Assembly (NCBI GenBank): GCA_036824005.1
Contig: DAITBA010000029.1
Span: forward strand, 1 to 33,566
Length of the DNA: 33,566 bases
Source: DAITBA01 sp036824005
GTDB lineage: Bacteria; Pseudomonadota; Gammaproteobacteria; Burkholderiales; Rhodocyclaceae
Direction of reading: 5' to 3'
Shown: one piece after another, positions 15,878 to 25,203 of the stretch
Numbering within the stretch: position 1 is the first letter of the stretch
Layout of the letters: each line of letters starts with the position of its first letter
Translations under genes and position numbers: made by a program
The notes under the pieces: model-generated
The model's input: only the letters and a program-made list of their open reading frames with translations
Databases searched by the model: none
Told to the model about the DNA's origin: nothing

Positions 15878-17193
15878 ACGACATGAGCGCCGGCTCGACC
15901 GGCGAACGCATCTTCCAGGTCGGCGAGCTGACGCGGGTCGAAGGCGAAGGCTCGCTCAAGCTGCGCGTGCGCGAGGGCAAGGTGGTCGAAGCGCGCTTCG
16001 GCATCTTCGAGGCGCCGCGCTACTTCGAGCAGCTCGTGCTCGGTCGCACGCCCGACGAGGTGATCGACATCGTGGCGCGCATCTGCGGCATCTGCCCGGT
16101 CGCCTACCAGATGAGCGCGGTGCATGCCTTCGAAGACCTCTTCGACGTGCGCATCGACCCGCAGGTGCGGGCCCTGCGGCGCCTGCTTTACTGCGGTGAA
16201 TGGATCGAGAGCCAGGGGCTGCACGTGTACATGCTGCACGCGCCGGACTTCCTCGGCTATGACAGTGCCATCGCCATGGCGGCCGACCATCGCGCCGTGG
16301 TCGAGCGGGGCCTGCAGATGAAGAAGGCCGGCAACGAGCTCATCCGCCTGCTTGGCGGTCGGCCGATCCATCCGGTCAGCGTGCGCGTCGGCGGCTGGAG
16401 CCGCCTGCCGCGCCGCGCGGAATTGCAGGCGCTGCGGCCGGCGCTGGAGCACGCCCTGGAACACGCCAAGGCAACAGTGCGTTGGACCACCGGCTTCGCC
16501 ATGCCGCCGTTTCGCCGCGAGGCGCGCTTCGTCAGCCTGCGCCACCCTCGCGAATATCCGATGAATGACGGTCGCATCGTCTCCAACGACGGTATCGATA
16601 TCGCGCCCGGCGACTGGCGCGACGCCTTCGAGGAAGTCCACCTGGAAGGCTCCAACGCCCTGCACGCCCGCTCGCGCGACGGCAAGGGCCCGTATCTGTG
16701 CGGCGCGGCAGCGCGCATCACGCTGTGCGCCGGTCAGCTGCATCCTGTGGCGAAATCTCTGCTCGATGAAACCGGCATGGCGGAGATGATCCAGACCAAC
16801 GTCTATGCCTCCATCGTGGCGCGCTCTGTGGAACTGGTGCACGCCTGCGCCGAGGCGCTCGACATCGTCGAAGCCTATCGGCCCCCGGCCGAGCCGACGC
16901 TCCCTTGGCAGCCGCGGGCCGGCGTCGCCGCCTGGGCCACCGAGGCACCGCGCGGCCTGTGCTTTCACCGCTACGAGGTGGACGAGCGCGGGCGTATGAC
17001 CCACAGCCAGATCGTGCCGCCCACCAGTCAGAACCAAGCCGCCATCGAGCACGATCTGGTCACCGCCGCCCAGGGCGTGCTGGACATGCCCCACGACGCC
17101 GCGACGCGCCGGCTGGAGCAGATGATCCGCTCCTACGATCCGTGCATCTCCTGTGCAACGCACTTTCTCGACCTTCGCATCCAGCATGACTGA
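15874..17193 (+). CDS. hyhL: Group 3b-type [NiFe]-hydrogenase large (alpha) subunit
   Basis: 439 aa. It carries the Ni-Fe(CN)2CO active site. The N-terminal motif RICGICP gives Cys71 and Cys74 (L1) and the C-terminal DPCISCATH gives Cys424 and Cys427 (L2). A 9-residue tail follows His430, the expected cleavage point of the maturation protease, whose gene is next. TRVEGEG near the N-terminus and HPVSVRVGG are also typical. Start at the ATG overlapping the small-subunit stop (ATGA) implies translational coupling; no second ribosome site is needed. The enzyme would interconvert H2 with NAD(P)+/NAD(P)H, with possible sulfur reduction as in archaeal relatives. Confidence 0.93.
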   Translation: MNDMSAGSTGERIFQVGELTRVEGEGSLKLRVREGKVVEARFGIFEAPRYFEQLVLGRTPDEVIDIVARICGICPVAYQMSAVHAFEDLFDVRIDPQVRALRRLLYCGEWIESQGLHVYMLHAPDFLGYDSAIAMAADHRAVVERGLQMKKAGNELIRLLGGRPIHPVSVRVGGWSRLPRRAELQALRPALEHALEHAKATVRWTTGFAMPPFRREARFVSLRHPREYPMNDGRIVSNDGIDIAPGDWRDAFEEVHLEGSNALHARSRDGKGPYLCGAAARITLCAGQLHPVAKSLLDETGMAEMIQTNVYASIVARSVELVHACAEALDIVEAYRPPAEPTLPWQPRAGVAAWATEAPRGLCFHRYEVDERGRMTHSQIVPPTSQNQAAIEHDLVTAAQGVLDMPHDAATRRLEQMIRSYDPCISCATHFLDLRIQHD

Positions 17194-17695
17194 CGCCTCG
17201 ACCGGGTCCCTGACGCTGTTCGTCTGCGGCGAGCCTCATCGCGGCGACGATGGCGCCGCCTTCCATGCGATCGAGCGCCTTGCCCCCGCCCTGCGCGGCC
17301 GCCTGCACATTGTGTGCGCCGGACAGTTGGACGTGCAGCATTTGCTCGATCTCGCCCCCGATGCCGCGTGCATCGTCATCGACGCCGTTGCCGGGATTGC
17401 TCCCGGGCGGCTCGTGCATGCGCCCTTGGACGAGATGGCCGAAACCGCCCGCGGCAGCGCCGGCATCGGCGTGCGCTCCAGCCACCAACTTCCCCTGCAG
17501 CAGACCCTAGCGCTGGCGTCGCTGCTTCGTGGCGCGCCGCTGCGGGGCAGTTTCATCGGGGTGGGCGGAGAATCCTTTGCCCCTGGCGCCGGGCTGTCGC
17601 CGGCCGTGGCGGCGGCGATTTCGCCCTTCGCCGCAGCGATCAACGTCGAAGTCGAACGAGTCGCCGCCGACGTTGCGGTGGTATGCGCATCATGA
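17186..17695 (+). CDS. [NiFe]-hydrogenase maturation endopeptidase (HybD/HyaD family)
   Basis: 169 aa. It removes the C-terminal tail of the large subunit after nickel insertion. Metal-sensing residues of the family are present: Glu16 in GEPHRGDDG, Asp66 in VIDAVAG and His100 in SSHQ, close to Glu16, Asp62 and His93 of E. coli HybD. The first motif is GExxRGDDG rather than the common GNxLxxDDG. It overlaps the large-subunit gene by 8 bases, and its TGA overlaps the next ATG, so the whole operon is translationally coupled. No hypABCDEF genes are in the window. Confidence 0.88.
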   Translation: MTDASTGSLTLFVCGEPHRGDDGAAFHAIERLAPALRGRLHIVCAGQLDVQHLLDLAPDAACIVIDAVAGIAPGRLVHAPLDEMAETARGSAGIGVRSSHQLPLQQTLALASLLRGAPLRGSFIGVGGESFAPGAGLSPAVAAAISPFAAAINVEVERVAADVAVVCAS

Positions 17696-19692
17696 CCGCC
17701 GCATTGGTGCCGGGCCTCGGCGGCGCATGGTTCCTGCCCCGCGAGCGGTTTCAGGAGCTGCTCGACATCCTGCGCGAGGACGGACGCAAGCTGATCGGCC
17801 CGACGCTGGCCGACGGTGCCATCACCTACGACGAGATCACCGCGGTGGACGATCTGCCCAGGGGCTGGGGCGACGAGCAGAAGCCCGGTACCTACAAACT
17901 CCTCCGGCGCGATGACGAACGCCTGTTCGGCTACGTCGTCGGACCGACGTCATGGAAGCGCTACACCTACCCGGCACGGGTACCCATGACGATTGCGCGT
18001 TACGAGCGGCGCGAGAACGCGGAGGGCGATGTGGTGTACCAGCCGGTCGTGCCCGAGGTGCCAAAGATGGCGTTCCTCGGCGTGCGCGCCTGCGAGCTGG
18101 CCGCGCTCGGCGTGCACGACCGCGTCTTTCTCGGCGGCCCTTATATCGAAACTGACTATCAGCTGCGCCGGCGCGCCGCGCTCGTCGTCGCCGTCCAGTG
18201 CACCACCTCGGCCGCGACCTGTTTCTGCACCTCGATGGGCACCGGTCCGGAGGTGCGCGCCGGCGCCGGGCACGATCTGGTTCTGACGGAACTCGATCAT
18301 GGCTACGTCATGGAGGCGGGCACACCGACAGGCGCCGAGATCCTAGGCCGCCTCCAGGCCGGCGCGGCAACCATGGAACAATCGGTTGCTGCCGTGCAGG
18401 CAGTCGCCGCCACGCGCACGCGCATCGGCAATCCGTTGCAGACCGCCGGCCTGCGCGACCGACTCATGGCCAAGCTCGATCATCCGCGCTGGGCCGAGGT
18501 GGCCAACCGCTGCATCACCTGCGGCAACTGCACCATGGCCTGTCCGACCTGCTTCTGCACCAGCGTCACGCGCAGCACGGATCTTGCGGGCACGGAAGCA
18601 GTCAACGAGCGCGTCTGGGATTCCTGTTTCAGCCCCGGCTTCGCGCGTGTGGCCGGCGGCGATTTCCGTTCCCAGCCCAAGCACCGCTACCGGCAGTGGC
18701 TGACGCACAAGTTCGCCACCTGGTGGGACCAGTTCGGCAGCTCCGGCTGCGTCGGCTGCGGTCGCTGCATTACCTGGTGCCCCGTGGGCATCGACGTGCG
18801 CGAGGAGCTCGACGCCATCGCGCCGGCCGAGCCGAATCTGCCGCCGCCGAGGTTCGAGCCCGTGGCCGACGATCGCCAGGCCTATGCCACGGCACGCGTC
18901 ACCTTCACGCGGCCGGAAACGCACGACACGACAACGCTGCGCCTCGCCGGATTGGACGCGGTGCACGTCGACGGCCGGCCCGGCCAGTTCGTCATGGTCG
19001 GTCTGCCCAACCATCCGGCGGCAGCCATTTCGGTGTCGCGCTATCTGCCGCCCGACGGGCTGGAGCTGACCATCCGTGCTGCCGGCCCGGCAACGGCTGC
19101 CATCACGGCGCTGCCGGTGGGCGCCAGTGTCGGCATCCGCGGGCCGGTGGGCATCGGCTGGCCCATGGAACCCGCCTACGGCAGGGACGTGGTGGTCGTA
19201 ACGGGCGGCACGGGGCTGGCACCGCTGCGACCGTTGCTCGACCGGCTTATCGCCCATCGCGAGCAGTTCGGCGCCATCCGTTTGTACTACGGCGCGCGCA
19301 CGGCGCAGGACATGCTGTTCACCGACGAGCTGGAGCGCTGGGATACCGAAGGCATTTTCGAGATCACCTGCCGCTGGCTGTCGAAGAACCGGCACGGCGC
19401 CGGTGCCGGCGCGGCACGCTCGACCGTAAGCGCAATCCACCAGGCATCGTGGGATGGCGCCAACGCGGTCGCCTATGTCTGCGGGCCGGAGCGCATGATG
19501 GAGGCCACCTCGATCGCGCTCGCCGGGCGCGGCATCGCCCGCGATCGCGTCTGGGTGACGCTGGAGCGCCACATGGAATGCGGACTCGGCTTCTGCGGCC
19601 ACTGCCAGATGGGGCGCTTCTTCATCTGCAAGGATGGCCCCGTGTTCCGCCTGAGCGATCTGGGCGACATCTTCGGCAAGGAAGGAATCTGA
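17692..19692 (+). CDS. Fused hydrogenase beta-gamma subunit (Fe-S plus FAD/NAD(P) diaphorase)
   Basis: 666 aa. The first ~385 residues match the group 3b beta subunit: CTTSAATCFCTSMGTGP, then two ferredoxin motifs, CITCGNCTMACP from Cys274 and CVGCGRCITWCP from Cys353. From about residue 400 the sequence becomes a ferredoxin-NADP reductase-like gamma subunit: GQFVMVGLP, VGIRGPVGIGWP, nucleotide-binding TGGTGLAPLR from Thr504, YVCGPERMM, and a C-terminal cluster CGLGFCGHCQMG with Cys630. In Pyrococcus sulfhydrogenase and most relatives these are two genes (hydB, hydG); here one frame joins them through a short Pro-rich linker (about 375-390). I start at ATG 17692 because of the ATGA overlap; another ATG lies at 17683. 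It delivers electrons between H2 and NAD(P). Confidence 0.88.
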   Translation: MTAALVPGLGGAWFLPRERFQELLDILREDGRKLIGPTLADGAITYDEITAVDDLPRGWGDEQKPGTYKLLRRDDERLFGYVVGPTSWKRYTYPARVPMTIARYERRENAEGDVVYQPVVPEVPKMAFLGVRACELAALGVHDRVFLGGPYIETDYQLRRRAALVVAVQCTTSAATCFCTSMGTGPEVRAGAGHDLVLTELDHGYVMEAGTPTGAEILGRLQAGAATMEQSVAAVQAVAATRTRIGNPLQTAGLRDRLMAKLDHPRWAEVANRCITCGNCTMACPTCFCTSVTRSTDLAGTEAVNERVWDSCFSPGFARVAGGDFRSQPKHRYRQWLTHKFATWWDQFGSSGCVGCGRCITWCPVGIDVREELDAIAPAEPNLPPPRFEPVADDRQAYATARVTFTRPETHDTTTLRLAGLDAVHVDGRPGQFVMVGLPNHPAAAISVSRYLPPDGLELTIRAAGPATAAITALPVGASVGIRGPVGIGWPMEPAYGRDVVVVTGGTGLAPLRPLLDRLIAHREQFGAIRLYYGARTAQDMLFTDELERWDTEGIFEITCRWLSKNRHGAGAGAARSTVSAIHQASWDGANAVAYVCGPERMMEATSIALAGRGIARDRVWVTLERHMECGLGFCGHCQMGRFFICKDGPVFRLSDLGDIFGKEGI

Positions 19693-19712
19693 CGCGAAAG
19701 GCAGGGACAGGC

Positions 19713-20756
19713 ATGAAGATCCTGTGCACCGGCGCTGCCGGTTTCATCTCCAGCTATCTCATTCCCGAACTGCTCGAGGCCGGACACGACGTGGTCGGCC
19801 TGGACGATCAGAGCCGTTACGGGCGCACCGAACACAAGTACGACCGGCACCCGCGCTACACCTTCGTCGCGGGCGATGCGCGCGATACCGACATGCTGCG
19901 CGACCTGGCCATGGACTGCCACCAGCTCGTCGCCGGCGCCGGCTTGGTGGGACGCATGCACACGCTGTCCGAGCTCGCCTACGACTTGCTCGCCGAGAAC
20001 GAGCGCATTATCGCCTCGACCTTCGACGCTGCCATCGACGCCTGTCTGGACGGACGTATGGAGCGCATCATCGTATTGTCATCGACCATGGTCTACGAGT
20101 CGGCAACGATCTTTCCCACGCCGGAGGGCGCGGAGAAGAAGAGCCCGCCGCCGATATCCACCTACGGTTTCCAGAAGCTCGCCTCGGAGTACTTCGCCTA
20201 TGGTGCCTGGGAGCAGTACCGTCTGCCCTACACCATAATCCGTCCCACCTCGCCGGTGGGTCGGGGTGAGCGGCGCGCCCTGCGGCTGCTGCCCGGCGAG
20301 GATGCGTCGCCCTCGAAACTCGCCACCAACCACGCCGTGCCGGATCTGGTGATCAAGATCCTCACCGGGCAGGATCCGCTGCATCTCGCGGGCGAAGGCA
20401 CCCAGGTACGCAACTACATCGACGCCAAGGATCTCGCGCGCGGCATCCGGCTGGCCATGGAGTCGCCCGAGGCCGTCAATCAGGATTTCAATCTCGGCTC
20501 GCGCAAGGGCATCACCATCCTCGAACTGGCTGAGCGCATCTGGCGCAAGATCCACGGCCCGCAGCGCCCCTTCCGCTACGTCTCCGACACGCCCTACCGC
20601 TGGGACGTACCGTACCGCGTCGCCGACGTGCGCAAGGCCAAGGCGGTGCTCGGCTTCGAGGCGACGACATCCCTCGACGACATGCTCGACGATATCATCG
20701 CCTGGATTCGCGAGGAGCTAGCTTCGGGCGCCCTCACCGCGAAGACGCGGGCCTGA
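19713..20756 (+). CDS. NAD-dependent epimerase/dehydratase (extended SDR)
   Basis: 347 aa. Rossmann motif CTGAAGFISS at residues 5-14, LSSTMVYES with the catalytic Ser near 125, and YGFQK with Tyr151 and Lys155 form the SDR catalytic set. RPTSPVGRGE and RNYIDAKDLARGI are typical of nucleotide-sugar epimerases such as GalE/WbpP. The substrate is unknown, and the sequence GxxGFIS has Ser in place of the third Gly. It starts only 20 bases after the hydrogenase fusion, with a GGGACAGG ribosome site, so it is probably in the hydrogenase operon; a functional link is not evident. It ends 85 bases before matB. Confidence 0.87.
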   Translation: MKILCTGAAGFISSYLIPELLEAGHDVVGLDDQSRYGRTEHKYDRHPRYTFVAGDARDTDMLRDLAMDCHQLVAGAGLVGRMHTLSELAYDLLAENERIIASTFDAAIDACLDGRMERIIVLSSTMVYESATIFPTPEGAEKKSPPPISTYGFQKLASEYFAYGAWEQYRLPYTIIRPTSPVGRGERRALRLLPGEDASPSKLATNHAVPDLVIKILTGQDPLHLAGEGTQVRNYIDAKDLARGIRLAMESPEAVNQDFNLGSRKGITILELAERIWRKIHGPQRPFRYVSDTPYRWDVPYRVADVRKAKAVLGFEATTSLDDMLDDIIAWIREELASGALTAKTRA

Positions 20757-20841
20757 GCGGCGACCGCCCGCACAACAGCGCGCCAACGAGGGCAGCGCTC
20801 CCGCATGCGGCACTGCTGACTTCCGTAACAACGCTGCCGTC

Positions 20842-22368
20842 ATGGCCTCGAACCGCAACCTCTACGCCCTGCTGGCGTCGCGCTTCCCGCGCGAACCGAA
20901 TGCGCCTTGCCTGATGCTGGCCGACGGCCGCGTCTGGAGCTACGGTGATATCGAACGCGCCAGCGCGCGCATGGCCAATCTGCTGCGGGCGCTCGATCTC
21001 AGGCCCGGCGATCGCGTCGCCGCACAGGTGGAGAAGACATCCGAGGCGCTCGTGCTCTACCTCGCCACGCTGCGCGCCGGCATGGTCTTCCTGCCCATGA
21101 ACCCGGCATACCACCGGCTCGAGGTGGAGTACTTTCTCGGCGATGCCGAGCCGGGCCTGTTCGTCTGCCGGCCCGCGGCCCGAGCCCTCGCCGATGAGGC
21201 CGCGTGCAAGGCCGGCGTGCGACATGTGCTGGAGCTGGACGATGCCGGCCGCGGCACGCTGATCGAAGCCGCGGCGCCCCATGCCGACGCCTTCGCCACC
21301 GTCGCGCGGCGCGCCGACGACCTGGCGGCCATCCTGTACACCTCCGGCACGACGGGGCGCGCCAAGGGCGCGATGCTGTCCCACCGCAACCTCGCCGCCA
21401 ACGCGCAGGTGCTGCACCGCTACTGGGCGTTCCGGCCCGGCGACGTGCTTCTGCACATGCTGCCGACATTCCACGTGCACGGCCTGTTCGTCGCCACCCA
21501 CACGGTCCTGCTCAATGGCAGCGCCATGTTCTGGGAGCCGAAGTTCGACGCAGCGCGGGCACTGGCTCTGCTGCCGCAGGCGAACGTCTTCATGGGCGTG
21601 CCGACCTATTACGTGCGCCTGCTGCAGGAGCCAGGGTTCGGCCGCGCAACATGTTCCGGCATGCGCCTGTTCGTTTCCGGCTCGGCGCCCCTGCTCAAGG
21701 ACACCTTCGAGGAGTTCCGGGTCCGCACCGGCCACACCATTCTGGAACGCTACGGCATGACCGAGACCGGCATGCTGACGTCCAATCCGTACGCCGGCGA
21801 GCGTCGCGGCGGCACGGTCGGTTTTCCCTTGCCGGGCACGGATGTTCGAATCGTGGACGATGCCGGGCACCCGTGCGCGCGGGGGAAAGTCGGACACGTG
21901 CAGGTGCGGGGCGACAACGTCTTTTCAGGCTACTGGCGCATGCCGGAAAAGACGCGCGAGGAGTTTACCGCCGACGGCTGGTTCAAGACCGGCGACATGG
22001 GCAGCACGGACGGCGACGGCTACGTCTGCATCAGCGGCCGTTCCAAGGACTTGGTAATCAGCGGCGGCCTCAATGTCTATCCCAAAGAGATCGAGGAAAT
22101 CATCGACGCCCTGCCCGGCGTAAGCGAGTCCGCGGTCATCGGCCTGCCCCACCCCGATTTCGGCGAAGCAGTCACCGCGGTCGTCGTGCGCGAGAAGAGC
22201 GTCGCCGGGGACGCACTCACCGAGGCCGACATCATCGCCGCAGTGAAACGGGATCTGGCCAACTTCAAAGTGCCAAAGCGGGTGTTTTTGGTGGAAGATC
22301 TGCCGCGCAATACCATGGGTAAGGTGCAGAAGAATCTGCTGCGCGACCGCTACGCCGGCAGCGAATAG
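20842..22368 (+). CDS. matB: Malonyl-CoA synthetase (malonate-CoA ligase, MatB)
   Basis: 508 aa, an AMP-forming acyl-CoA synthetase. The P-loop YTSGTTGRAKG covers residues 166-176; ERYGMTETGMLTSNPY, GYWRMPEKT, GRSKDLVISGGLNVYP (hinge) and RNTMGKVQK with the catalytic Lys near the C-terminus are in order. The segment FHVHGLFVATH with the following WEPKFD closely fits MatB rather than acetyl-CoA or long-chain ligases. It makes malonyl-CoA from malonate, ATP and CoA, usable for fatty-acid synthesis or for malonate detoxification. No matA or matC is alongside. The ribosome site before ATG 20842 is weak. It converges on aceE with 28 bases between stops. Confidence 0.9.
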   Translation: MASNRNLYALLASRFPREPNAPCLMLADGRVWSYGDIERASARMANLLRALDLRPGDRVAAQVEKTSEALVLYLATLRAGMVFLPMNPAYHRLEVEYFLGDAEPGLFVCRPAARALADEAACKAGVRHVLELDDAGRGTLIEAAAPHADAFATVARRADDLAAILYTSGTTGRAKGAMLSHRNLAANAQVLHRYWAFRPGDVLLHMLPTFHVHGLFVATHTVLLNGSAMFWEPKFDAARALALLPQANVFMGVPTYYVRLLQEPGFGRATCSGMRLFVSGSAPLLKDTFEEFRVRTGHTILERYGMTETGMLTSNPYAGERRGGTVGFPLPGTDVRIVDDAGHPCARGKVGHVQVRGDNVFSGYWRMPEKTREEFTADGWFKTGDMGSTDGDGYVCISGRSKDLVISGGLNVYPKEIEEIIDALPGVSESAVIGLPHPDFGEAVTAVVVREKSVAGDALTEADIIAAVKRDLANFKVPKRVFLVEDLPRNTMGKVQKNLLRDRYAGSE

Positions 22369-22396
22369 ACGCCGCCAACAACCACCAACCGCAGCT

Positions 22397-25105
22397 CTAG
22401 CGGCACCACGGGGCACCCGACTCCGGTTCCAGTTCGTAGCGCCCGATCGCCTCTGCCACACGGCTACGCGCCAGCGCGCCGGTCAGGGTCAGCCCGTGCA
22501 GCGCCGCAAGCACGATGTGATAGCGGTCTACTTCGAAAAACCGCCGCAGCGCGGTCCGGGTGTCGCTGCGCCCGAAGCCGTCGGTGCCCAGGGCGATGTA
22601 TCGCGCCTGCACGTAGGAGGCGATCAGTTGCGGATAGGCGCGCACGTAGTCGCTCGCCGCGATGATCGGTGCATCGCCCGCGAGGCAGCGCTCGACGTGA
22701 CTCGTCTGCATCTCCTGCTCCGGATGCAGACTGTTCCAGCGCTGCACTTCGCGCGCCTCGCGCGCCAGTTCGCTGAAGCTCGTGACGCTCCAGACTTCGC
22801 TTTCCACCTGCCAGTCCTGCGCCAGCAACTCACCCGCCGCGATCACCTCGCGCAGGATGGCGCCGGAGCCCAGCAGCCGCACGCGCCCGGCCGCCTGCGG
22901 CAAGCGATGCGCCGCAAAGCAGTACATGCCCTTGATGATGTCCGACTCCACGCCTGCTGGAAGCGTAGGCTGGGGATAGACCTCATTCATGACTGTGAGG
23001 TAATAAAACTCGTCGCGCTGCGCGTCCATCATGCGCCGGGCGCCATGGTCGAGAATCACCGCCAGCTCGCAGGCGAACGCCGGATCGTAGGCACGGCAAG
23101 TGGGAATGGTCGTTGCGAGGAGCTGGCTGGTGCCGTCCTGGTGCTGCAGCCCCTCGCCGCCCAGGGTCGTGCGTCCGGACGTCGCGCCGATCAGGAAGCC
23201 GCGCGCGCGCTGATCGGCGGCCGCCCAGATGAGGTCGCCCACGCGCTGGAAACCGAACATGGAGTAGTAGATGAAAAACGGCAACATCGGAATGCCGTGC
23301 ACGCTATAGGACGTGGCTGCCGCCACCCACGATGACACCGCGCCCGCTTCGGTGATGCCCTCCTCCAGCAATTGGCCGTCGGTTGCCTCGCGGTAGGAGA
23401 GCAGCGAGCCGGCGTCCTCGGGCTCGTAGAGCTGCCCCACCGGCGAGTAGATCCCCACCTGGCGGAACAGATTCGCCATACCGAAGGTGCGCGCCTCGTC
23501 GGCGACGATGGGCACGATGCGCGGCCCGAGCACCTTGTCCTTGAGCAGATTGCTGAACAGGCGCACCACTGCCATCGTCGTGGACATCTCCCTGCCCTGC
23601 GCCTGCAGCGCGAACTGTCCGTAGGTGGCGAGCGGCGGCACGCTCATGGCGAGCGCATCGCGCCGCCGCGCCGGCAGGAAACCGCCGAGGGCCGCCCGGC
23701 GCGCGCGCAGATAGGCGAGTTCGGCACTGTCCTCGGCCGGACGAAAGAAACGCATCTGTCCCAGGTCCTCGTCAGTCAACGGCAGATGGAAGCGTTGGCG
23801 AAACGCGCGCAGCGCCTCCAGGTCGAGCTTCTTCTGCTGGTGCGAGGTCATGCGCGACTCGCCCACGCCGCCCATGCCGTAGCCCTTCTTGGTCTTCGCC
23901 AGTATGACACTGGGCTGGCCGCGGTGCTGTCGCGCGGCCGTGTAGGCGGCGTGGAGCTTGCGAAAATCGTGACCGCCGCGCTTCAGCGCATCGATCTCGG
24001 CTTCGCTCATGTGGGCCACAAGCTGCCGCAGCTCGGGCGCGCGGCTGAAGAAGCGCTCGAAGTTGTAGCGGCCATCGTTGGCGCCGAGGGTCTGGTACTC
24101 GCCATCGGGCGTTTCGGCGAAGGCGCGCAGCAGCGCGTGGGTGGTGTCGAGGGCGAACAGCACGTCCCAATCGGAGCCCCACAGCACCTTGATCACGTTC
24201 CATCCGGCGCCGGTGAACAGCGCCTCCAGCTCCTGGATGATCTGGCTGTTGCCGCGCACCGGCCCGTCCAGACGTTGCAGGTTGCAGTTGATGATGAAGG
24301 TCAGGTTGTCGAGATCCTCGCGCGCGGCCAGCGTCAGCGCGCCGATGGATTCCGGCTCGTCCATCTCGCCGTCGCCGAACACGCCCCAGACATGCCGATC
24401 TCCCATGGCGGCGATGCCGCGCCGTTCCAGGTAACGCATGAAGCGCGCCTGATAGATGGCGCTGATCGGGCCGATGCCCATGGAGCCGGTGGGGAACTGC
24501 CAGAACTCCGGCATAAGCCAGGGATGGGGATAGGAGCACAGGCCCTCGCCGCCGACCTCCTGCCGGTAGTTGGCGAGTTGCTCCTCCGTCAGCCGCCCTT
24601 CGAGAAAGGCGCGCGCGTACACGCCGGGTGCGGAATGGGGCTGGAAGAAGACGAGATCGCCGCCATGATCATCGCCGGCAGCGCGGAAGAAATGATTGAA
24701 GCCGACCTCGAAGATCTCCGCGACCGAGGCGAAGCTGGCGATATGTCCGCCTAGCTCACCATGCACGCGGTTGGCACGCACGACCATGGCGAGCGCATTC
24801 CAGCGGATGATCGAGGTGATGCGCTCTTCCAGCGCCAGATCGCCCGGGTAGGCGCCCTGCTGTTCGAGCGGGATGGTATTGCGATAGGCCGAGTACGGCG
24901 GCACATGGGCGACGATGCCCATCTGCTGAGCCTGCTCCTCCAGGCGCTTGAGAAGGAAACGTCCTCTTTCATGGCCGGCATCGCGCACGACGCCTTCCAG
25001 CGCCTCCAGCCATTCGCGCGTCTCCTGCGGGTCGGAGTCGCCGGTCGTCGACGCGGACGAATGGGGAATGTGAAACGGCGGATCCGAGCTATCCATGCTG
25101 GGCAT
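22397..25105 (-). CDS. aceE: Pyruvate dehydrogenase E1 component, homodimeric type
   Basis: 902 aa, as expected for AceE (E. coli 887). It decarboxylates pyruvate on thiamine diphosphate and reductively acetylates E2 lipoyl groups. The ThDP motif GDGEMDEPES begins at residue 244 and ends in INCNLQRLDGPVRGN; YPHPWLMPEFWQFPTGSMG and GATSGRTTLGGEGLQHQDG are family signatures. I use ATG 25105; ATG 25096 is equally possible and the frame is open to 25144, so the first few residues are uncertain. Neither aceF nor lpd is next to it, which is unusual; it lies 98 bases behind phaC on the same strand and may be co-transcribed, feeding acetyl-CoA to PHB synthesis. Confidence 0.95.
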   Translation of the reverse strand: MPSMDSSDPPFHIPHSSASTTGDSDPQETREWLEALEGVVRDAGHERGRFLLKRLEEQAQQMGIVAHVPPYSAYRNTIPLEQQGAYPGDLALEERITSIIRWNALAMVVRANRVHGELGGHIASFASVAEIFEVGFNHFFRAAGDDHGGDLVFFQPHSAPGVYARAFLEGRLTEEQLANYRQEVGGEGLCSYPHPWLMPEFWQFPTGSMGIGPISAIYQARFMRYLERRGIAAMGDRHVWGVFGDGEMDEPESIGALTLAAREDLDNLTFIINCNLQRLDGPVRGNSQIIQELEALFTGAGWNVIKVLWGSDWDVLFALDTTHALLRAFAETPDGEYQTLGANDGRYNFERFFSRAPELRQLVAHMSEAEIDALKRGGHDFRKLHAAYTAARQHRGQPSVILAKTKKGYGMGGVGESRMTSHQQKKLDLEALRAFRQRFHLPLTDEDLGQMRFFRPAEDSAELAYLRARRAALGGFLPARRRDALAMSVPPLATYGQFALQAQGREMSTTMAVVRLFSNLLKDKVLGPRIVPIVADEARTFGMANLFRQVGIYSPVGQLYEPEDAGSLLSYREATDGQLLEEGITEAGAVSSWVAAATSYSVHGIPMLPFFIYYSMFGFQRVGDLIWAAADQRARGFLIGATSGRTTLGGEGLQHQDGTSQLLATTIPTCRAYDPAFACELAVILDHGARRMMDAQRDEFYYLTVMNEVYPQPTLPAGVESDIIKGMYCFAAHRLPQAAGRVRLLGSGAILREVIAAGELLAQDWQVESEVWSVTSFSELAREAREVQRWNSLHPEQEMQTSHVERCLAGDAPIIAASDYVRAYPQLIASYVQARYIALGTDGFGRSDTRTALRRFFEVDRYHIVLAALHGLTLTGALARSRVAEAIGRYELEPESGAPWCR

Positions 25106-25203
25106 GTCCGGTGCGCCACCCGTCGGCGCGCGGCGCCGACGCACGCACAGGATCGCTGTTCGCTGCGGGCCGGCGCGCGATGTCGCGGGCGTGTACCGCC
25201 AGT

